Positions 59,215 through 64,000 of a stretch of DNA of 64,000 nucleotides are shown piece by piece. Made by a program: the position numbers and the translations under genes. Positions within the stretch are counted from its first letter, which is position 1. Every line of letters begins with the position of its first letter. The notes under the pieces were generated by a model. It was not told the origin of the DNA. It made no database searches and was given only the letters and a program-made list of their open reading frames with translations. The stretch is taken from NCBI GenBank assembly GCA_026874595.1, contig CM049318.1, positions 52,294,750 to 52,358,749 on the forward strand. Reading direction: 5' to 3'. The DNA comes from Sipunculus nudus (lineage: Eukaryota; Annelida; Sipuncula; Golfingiida; Sipunculidae).

Positions 59215-59580
59215 GCAGCTATATAGGGCGAAAAAAAGGTTAGTTTCTCAGGCATGTTTTTCTTTCAAAAATCAGTGCGGTCGGGTGATTTTTTTCACTT
59301 TTTTATACATTTCGATAAAAATGTCATATAATATAAACTTATTTATTTTACATGGATTGCACAAATAGTTATTATAACTAATCGAGGCACTCTCCATGGC
59401 TCCGGTGATGGCGTTCGGTAGTCTACAGAGGAGGAGGAAACCGGAGTACCCGGGTAAAACCACCGGGCAACTACAACCCACTCTCATAGCCAAGCCGTGG
59501 ATCGAACCCGGGTCGCCAGCGGAGAGAGACAAGCGTTTTACCACTCAGCTGTCCAGGAACTAGCATATGATCAGGGAAAG
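59215..59580 (-). repeat. dispersed repeat R2, copy 3, interrupted by a SINE
   Basis: 59215-59329 and 59564-59580 match consecutive parts of 15510-15660 in reverse (CGATAAAAATGTCATAT then GATCAGGGAAAGCATGA). The SINE S1 lies exactly between them. Confidence 0.7.
59330..59563 (-). mobile_element. tRNA-derived SINE (family S1), copy 2, with target duplication
   Basis: On the minus strand the head reads TGGACAGCTGAGTGGTAAAA (A-box-like) and, 35 bases on, CCGGGTTCGATCC (B box). A conserved body with GGGTACTCCGGTTTCCTCC follows, and a short tail TAAAATAAATAAGTT. The 234 bp are bounded by CATAT at 59325-59329 and 59564-59568. The same element is at 8950-9175. Confidence 0.8.
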
Positions 59581-59584
59581 CATG

Positions 59585-59885
59585 ATAATAACATATGTAA
59601 CATGTAACCTCAGATGGTAGATTGCATATATGTGCGCAGGTAGAAAGGTCACTTGTTGCAAAACGCCATTTGCAAAGCTCTGGCTTATCTGACTTGCCGC
59701 CAGAAGCACTTGTTGAATTGGCTTTGATTATTTTGGCGGGCCCCCACACGTTATAAACATGTTGATATAAATATACAAGAAGCCTGTGTGCGATGATATC
59801 CACGTTTTCTGGCCTGTTTTCATAAAAGCTTCAAGGGATTTCGTTTAGTTTATAAAGGTCAGGGAGGTGATTAGACCGCTTTAAA
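59585..59885 (+). repeat. dispersed repeat R1, copy 5
   Basis: Well conserved core: TTGCAAAACGCCATTTGCAA, GGCGGGCCCCCACACGTTAT, ACGTTTTCTGGCCTGTTTTC. Confidence 0.75.
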
Positions 59886-59934
59886 GATCGAATGGATCAC
59901 CTGGAGCAAAGTCAATCTTAAGTGCTAATCTAGC

Positions 59935-60190
59935 TTCTGTAGTCTGGAGGTAGAACTTACTATTTACCCACGGTCGTTCCCAAACGTTTATGAGCGATCT
60001 GCAGACTTGAAGGGAAGAGTGTGTCCCACGCCCGTATATCACTCACAAACGAGTAAGTGTGATTTTCCAGGATTCCTCGGAGTAAGGACCCAGCAACATG
60101 GATGGTTACCAATCCTTGACCCGCAGGTGCTGTGGACACCAGGTATAGGTAATGCACAAGGTATAAACCAACCGCGATCTCGCAGATAGT
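59935..60190 (+). mobile_element. SINE S2, copy 2
   Basis: Head fragment CTTCTGTAGTCTGGAGGTAG and body TATATCACTCACAAACGAGT, GATTTTCCAGGATTCC, GACCC.GCAA as at 19795-20095. Open frames on both strands here are not genes. Confidence 0.55.
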
Positions 60191-60199
60191 CTAAACTGA

Positions 60200-60770
60200 C
60201 AACCGAAAACAATGAAACAAAAAAAAAAAACAAATTACGTAAAGGGTCCCTATTTGTCGGACATATAAATATGATTACCCACATGAGATATTCCATGGGG
60301 GCTTGCAAGATTGCACGACTCGAAAAAAAATCTGCAGTTGTCAAAGGGCATACGCAGGTGTTACGATATTTATGGTACTATACGTAGTTGATGGCAGTTT
60401 TCAAATCAAAACAATATCAACATAAGGAACCTTTTCGTGTCGTATGAAATGACGAAAATGATTAGTTCAACCTCTTACATTTATGAAGCCCTGGCGCAAG
60501 TGGGTATTCATTGCGCAGTTATGAAAATTGATATACTGTCCCACGTGTTAATATTGTGAAGGGGAATGGGTTTTATGTCGCTCTAAACGTCGTAAAGTCA
60601 TCTACTTGATTTTAAAACACACACAACTGTAACAGAAAAATATTCAGTGAAGTATTTTCATGCATAGAAATATTTCCGATATTTGAGGTAGGTATAGGCT
60701 GTGATTATTATGAAATAAATCAGATGTACTGAAGCATCTGTTCCCATAAGCATAGTTCTGGGGAGCTCAA
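60200..60770. other. no gene recognised
   Basis: Non-repetitive AT-rich DNA. Confidence 0.35.
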
Positions 60771-60788
60771 AGACTAATGTGAATTTAC

Positions 60789-60956
60789 CTGGATAGACCG
60801 CCATACTGGAACTTCACCAAAAGCATGAAAAGAAAAAGTTTGTTCTTTTTTATTCATATCCGGTAGCGCAACAATAAATGTAATCCCGAGTTCAATTGAA
60901 GGGAAATGTGATATACTTGTTACCTTTATTAGAAGTATGATACTCCATAGCAGCAA
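60789..60956 (-). CDS. candidate first coding exon of a secreted protein
   Basis: The minus-strand frame from ATG reads MLLWSIILLIKVTSIS, a good signal peptide, then HFPSIELGITFIVALPDMN and KKEQTFSFHAFGEVPVWRS, ending at CAG with a GTAAAT donor at 60788. The GITFIVALPD stretch resembles the start of the IgGFc-binding-protein N-terminal domain seen in many molluscan secreted proteins (GxxFIxAFxxN); this likeness is from memory and weak. It is the best upstream minus-strand signal-peptide exon I found, but its mature sequence is too long and its phase (ends on a whole codon) is wrong for the nAChR exon at 41425, which needs a one-base carry-over. The next exon was not identified, unless it lies further left. 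Confidence 0.35.
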
Positions 60957-61204
60957 AAAGGATATTTTTCCCAGTGGGTCGGTCAGAATATATATTAACG
61001 TTTGCCGCTATTTTAGTGGGTGTGGATTGCGGAATATGCCGTTAAAAATGCAGCTTTGTCCTCTCTTATTTTTTAAATACCCGAATGGAACTAATAGAGC
61101 TTTTTAAGTTTTAAGTTGCACCATTTACGTAGAACTGATGTTTTCTCTGTCCCTCTCCCTCTCTGCGTACCTATTAATGGAATCCAGATAATTCCATTTA
61201 AGAA

Positions 61205-61555
61205 AGCATTGTATAACGCCCCTGTAACGGAAACATGAGATATCTACAAGCTGTAAACAAACACAAAAATGTTGACAAGCGGGAAAAAACCTATAAGGTG
61301 TGACCTAAGGTGGTTGGTCGCATATTTGTGGCGGCTGAAAGATCATTAGTTATTAACGTCCTTTGCTAAACTATTCTTCCTCTGAATGGCCGTCCTATAG
61401 CCTTATTAAATGAATCTGGATTACGTTGGTGATGATATAAACAAAACACACCATGTGTGCGATGGGATCGCCTTTTTACTGGCCTATTTTTACAAAAGAT
61501 TCAAGGGATAATCTTTAGTTAAAATCTTTAGGGAATATAGGCCCCTTTATAGTTA
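61205..61555 (+). repeat. dispersed repeat R1, copy 6, diverged
   Basis: AAATGTTGACAAGCGGGAAA, GTGTGCGATGGGATCGCC and ACTGGCCTATTTTTACAAAA align with the R1 core. Confidence 0.6.
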
Positions 61556-61984
61556 AAACAGTGTGATGAAAACGTTATTTTTTGTTTGACATCGAGCAAT
61601 GGTACTCTATAAAAAATAAAATCTTTCATCAAGACGTGGAATGCTGTATTTAGATATAATTAAGAAACTCTCCGTATTGCAAGGTCTAATATCAATGTAT
61701 TTACTGTTCAGTAATATCGAATCGATTAATCCATTCTTGAGTTTTATTTGTACAAATGTCCGGGTGAATATACCACCTACCTCGTACATATGCAGCTGCT
61801 TCGGCATCTGCAAGCTTAGACGATGTGAAAATTAGGGATTAATCCCTCATTTTTATTCTGTCAGACCAGTATTCATAAATGAAAATAGAACTTGTGTGTA
61901 GTATGTTTTGAAATCAGGTTATTTTTTGGGATCATACTTTTTAAACGCTGCAGCTGTTCGTTCTGAAGTACTTTTCATTTGCTT

Positions 61985-62085
61985 AACGTTTTTAGAAACT
62001 TTACCGCGGTTCATCATGGCGTCTCTTTTGGATACTACGAGTTTTTTGGGAACCTTACTGTAGTTTATCATGGCGTCCCTTTATA
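61985..62085. repeat. ~51-bp diverged tandem duplication
   Basis: GAAACTTTACCGCGGTTCAT and GGAACCTTACTGTAGTTTAT each continue CATGGCGTC(T/C)CTTT. Not assigned to a gene. Confidence 0.5.
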
Positions 62086-62694
62086 TGGCACGGTGACAGG
62101 GGAAAATTACACAGGATTAGCCGGCTCGAGAATTCCCGCTACCGTGTTAAGTAGGGCTAAAATAATCCGCTGGACGGGCTGGGAGGATTAACATACAAGA
62201 TTATACGGTGCGAGATAAAAACAGGCGAGAGTGTTTTTTGTGTTGCTGTCTATGAGTCATGGAAGAGCAATAAAGTAGTTTTTTAACATATTCTGGTTGG
62301 GAAATGTGTCAGCCATGTTTACTTGTTGGAATAATGTATGGGACGCCACTTAGACCCCACGACAGTATGATATATGTGTTAAGACAGTGCATTTCAAGGC
62401 TGAATGACCACGGTTCCATACTTTTAGACAAAATTGAGACGATACCATTCACTAGGTATACAGCTACGTACAACCAGAAGGTTATACATGTATTTTCACT
62501 CGCATCTGTTTGGTTGTTGGTTGGATGACATGTTTGTATTATTTCTATTCTTAAGATTTAAGAGCTGATGCTCTTCATTGTCGTATGATGACTTTTTCTA
62601 AATTTTTAACCAACGTTTCATTCGAAACCTCGTGGCGGGGCAATCGCTATTTGTAATAGTTTACTATATATTCTATATCCTGGTGTCATCCAGG

Positions 62695-62925
62695 CTCAGT
62701 GTCTACCGCACAAGCGGATCTTGGGGTGTGTTATCAGCCTCATTACTGGGTCAAATCACCAATGAACCCCCAAAGATGTTCTCGTTTGTAAGCAATCCAC
62801 GACTGCGGGGCACAGCCTTACTATTGAGCCTGCAGAGATATAACCCCTGGAAACATCTCACAGTTCCTCAACTAAGATGTGACCTCAGAGCCAACCCCCG
62901 ACTTGATTCCTGTGCCCTATCAGCT
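62695..62925 (-). mobile_element. SINE S2, copy 3, reversed
   Basis: Reverse complement carries TCTGCAGGCTCAATAG, GCAGTCGTGGATTGCTTACA, AACGAGAACATCTTTGGG and GACCCAGTAATGAGGCTGAT, collinear with 19855-19965. Confidence 0.55.
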
Positions 62926-63245
62926 CTGTTAGTTGCTATTATTGTTGTAGGTTTATTTTTGTCAGTATTCTCTAGGGGTTGTGGTTCCTCTTTGCATAAG
63001 AAAGAGCTCTACAGTTTCATCTCACTCAAGTGGACAGTACAAAGACACCGCCCCTTCTTCTATTACCCATGCCTGATGCTCATTTACTTTTTCTTGGATA
63101 TTGACATAATGAGAAAATGTTTCTTTATCCCCTATTAAACAGTTGCACAGTTCCAGTGGCGTCAATTTATCTTCCGGGGGAGGGGTTACTCCTAGACACA
63201 CACTTATATAATATGCAAAAATGATGATTATGTACAACTATATCT

Positions 63246-63249
<4 letters not shown>

Positions 63250-63293
<44 letters not shown>
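63250..63293. repeat. (TA)n microsatellite
   Basis: Immediately left of the snap-back element. Confidence 0.95.
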
Positions 63294-63296
<3 letters not shown>

Positions 63297-63630
63297 AAGG
63301 TATGTGATGAATCTGGGTCACGACCGTCGGTTTCGCCTCGTCGTCTCGTCAGGTGACTGGAATTCAACTAGTTGCGATATTGGTTTTTATCATTTCTTTT
63401 TAGCACGGTTGGGTGCCCTTGGACCATGGCGGCAGGTGAAAACAATTTCCGAACGTTTGTTCAAAAGGTTCTTTTGTTTTGAGCTTATAATTGTTAGTTT
63501 CTCTGCCAAGCTGTGCTAAAAAGAAATTATAAAAACCAATATCGCAACTAGTTGAATTCCAGTTATCTGACGAGCCGACGAGGCGAAACCGACGGTCGTG
63601 ACCCAGGTTCATCACATACCTTAACATATC
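63294..63630. mobile_element. long snap-back (foldback) element
   Basis: The left arm (63294 to about 63415) and the right arm (about 63507 to 63630) are reverse complements over roughly 120 bp with about five mismatches. Landmarks are GTTAAGGTATGTGATGAA, TCACGACCGTCGGTTTCGCC and GAATTCAACTAGTTGCGATA. Only about 90 bp of unique loop (GGACCATGGCGGCAGG ... CTCTGCCAAG) separates them. It sits between two (TA)n tracts, with AT-repeat DNA on its left edge. No coding capacity; the mirrored open frames at 63292-63770 arise from the symmetry. Confidence 0.85.
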
Positions 63631-63700
63631 ATGCTCTGTTGCAAAACATAGAGCGCTGTGTGACCGCGGAGGAAAGAGTGCATACCCGCAGATCATTTCT

Positions 63701-63703
<3 letters not shown>

Positions 63704-63752
<49 letters not shown>
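63704..63752. repeat. (TA)n microsatellite at the edge of repeat R6
   Basis: About 24 units; its right flank matches that of 43001-43054. Confidence 0.95.
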
Positions 63753-63754
<2 letters not shown>

Positions 63755-64000
63755 TTTAACGTCTGTATGACATATTTCAAATATATTTACTTAATAACAT
63801 TTCAAATATAATACAATTAGGTATAAGGGTTTTAGAAAATAAGGTATTATGTTTTCCAGTATATGTTAATTCTAAACCAGATTCATGTATAATTCTTCAT
63901 GCAGTTACCTCATAAATGGAACCAAAGTCTATTATTTTATTCAGAGTATATTTCAATTGCAACATATAAATAATGTTCACTTAATAGTGGGGGATGATAA
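63753..64000 (+). repeat. dispersed repeat R6, copy 2, uninterrupted
   Basis: Collinear with 43055-43116 joined to 44096-44300 and lacking the Tigger-like insert; runs off the window end. Confidence 0.8.

Noticed and set aside
59382-59563. tRNA gene candidate (A and B boxes, minus strand)
   Set aside because: No complete cloverleaf and the same sequence is dispersed; it is the head of a SINE with target duplications.
62632-63138. 168-codon plus-strand open frame with apparent membrane segments
   Set aside because: Its central part is the reverse complement of SINE S2 (compare 19855-19965), so the frame is repeat-derived.
63292-63770. Pair of mirrored 70-98-codon frames
   Set aside because: Both arise from the inverted arms of the snap-back element and adjacent TA tract.
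1-64000. Search for LTR, Polinton or other virus-like elements
   Set aside because: No long direct terminal repeats with coding between them, and no integrase, capsid or envelope-like frames were seen; the only reverse transcriptase is the LINE fragment at 27.2-28.6 kb.

Overview
This is a 64 kb piece of an animal nuclear genome: AT-rich, intron-rich and packed with short dispersed repeats. The one gene I can assemble with confidence is on the minus strand. Five exons (41425 down to 3528) encode most of a nicotinic acetylcholine receptor subunit, with consensus GT/AG splice sites, compatible codon phases and the classical cys-loop exon plan, including the 45-bp and 110-bp exons. The divergent receptor, (TA)n-laden introns, tRNA-derived SINEs, and repeat-cored transposons resembling bivalve pearl/Helentron-type elements suggest a lophotrochozoan, most likely a bivalve mollusc. 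The species assignment is inference.

Layout. 1-3527: region downstream of the receptor gene, with a probable 3' UTR at about 2950-3527. 3528-41425: receptor gene, four introns of 9.4, 10.0, 2.9 and 14.2 kb. The introns hold MITEs (4215-4617, 7971-8145, 33525-33622, 39463-40244), a repeat-cored Helentron/pearl-like element (17675-19180), a 5'-truncated LINE (about 27231-28597), SINEs and copies of several unclassified repeat families. The exon encoding the start codon and signal peptide was not found; it should lie upstream (higher coordinates) of 41425.

41426-64000: intergenic sequence or upstream receptor intron(s). It contains a pogo/Tigger-like DNA transposon (43117-44095) whose pre-insertion site survives in a paralogous repeat at 63753-64000, a second repeat-cored element with ~341-bp tandem units (51110-53255), a Cys-rich candidate exon (47.8 kb, minus), a candidate first exon with a signal peptide (60.8 kb, minus), a MITE with subterminal repeats (55451-55776) and a long snap-back element (63294-63630).

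Most open frames of 60-170 codons in the window are chance or repeat-derived. No retroviral, LTR or capsid-bearing element was recognised. I saw no rRNA, CRISPR or functional tRNA gene; the tRNA-like sequences belong to SINEs. All repeat-family assignments were made by eye, without alignments or databases, so boundaries are approximate unless stated exactly.
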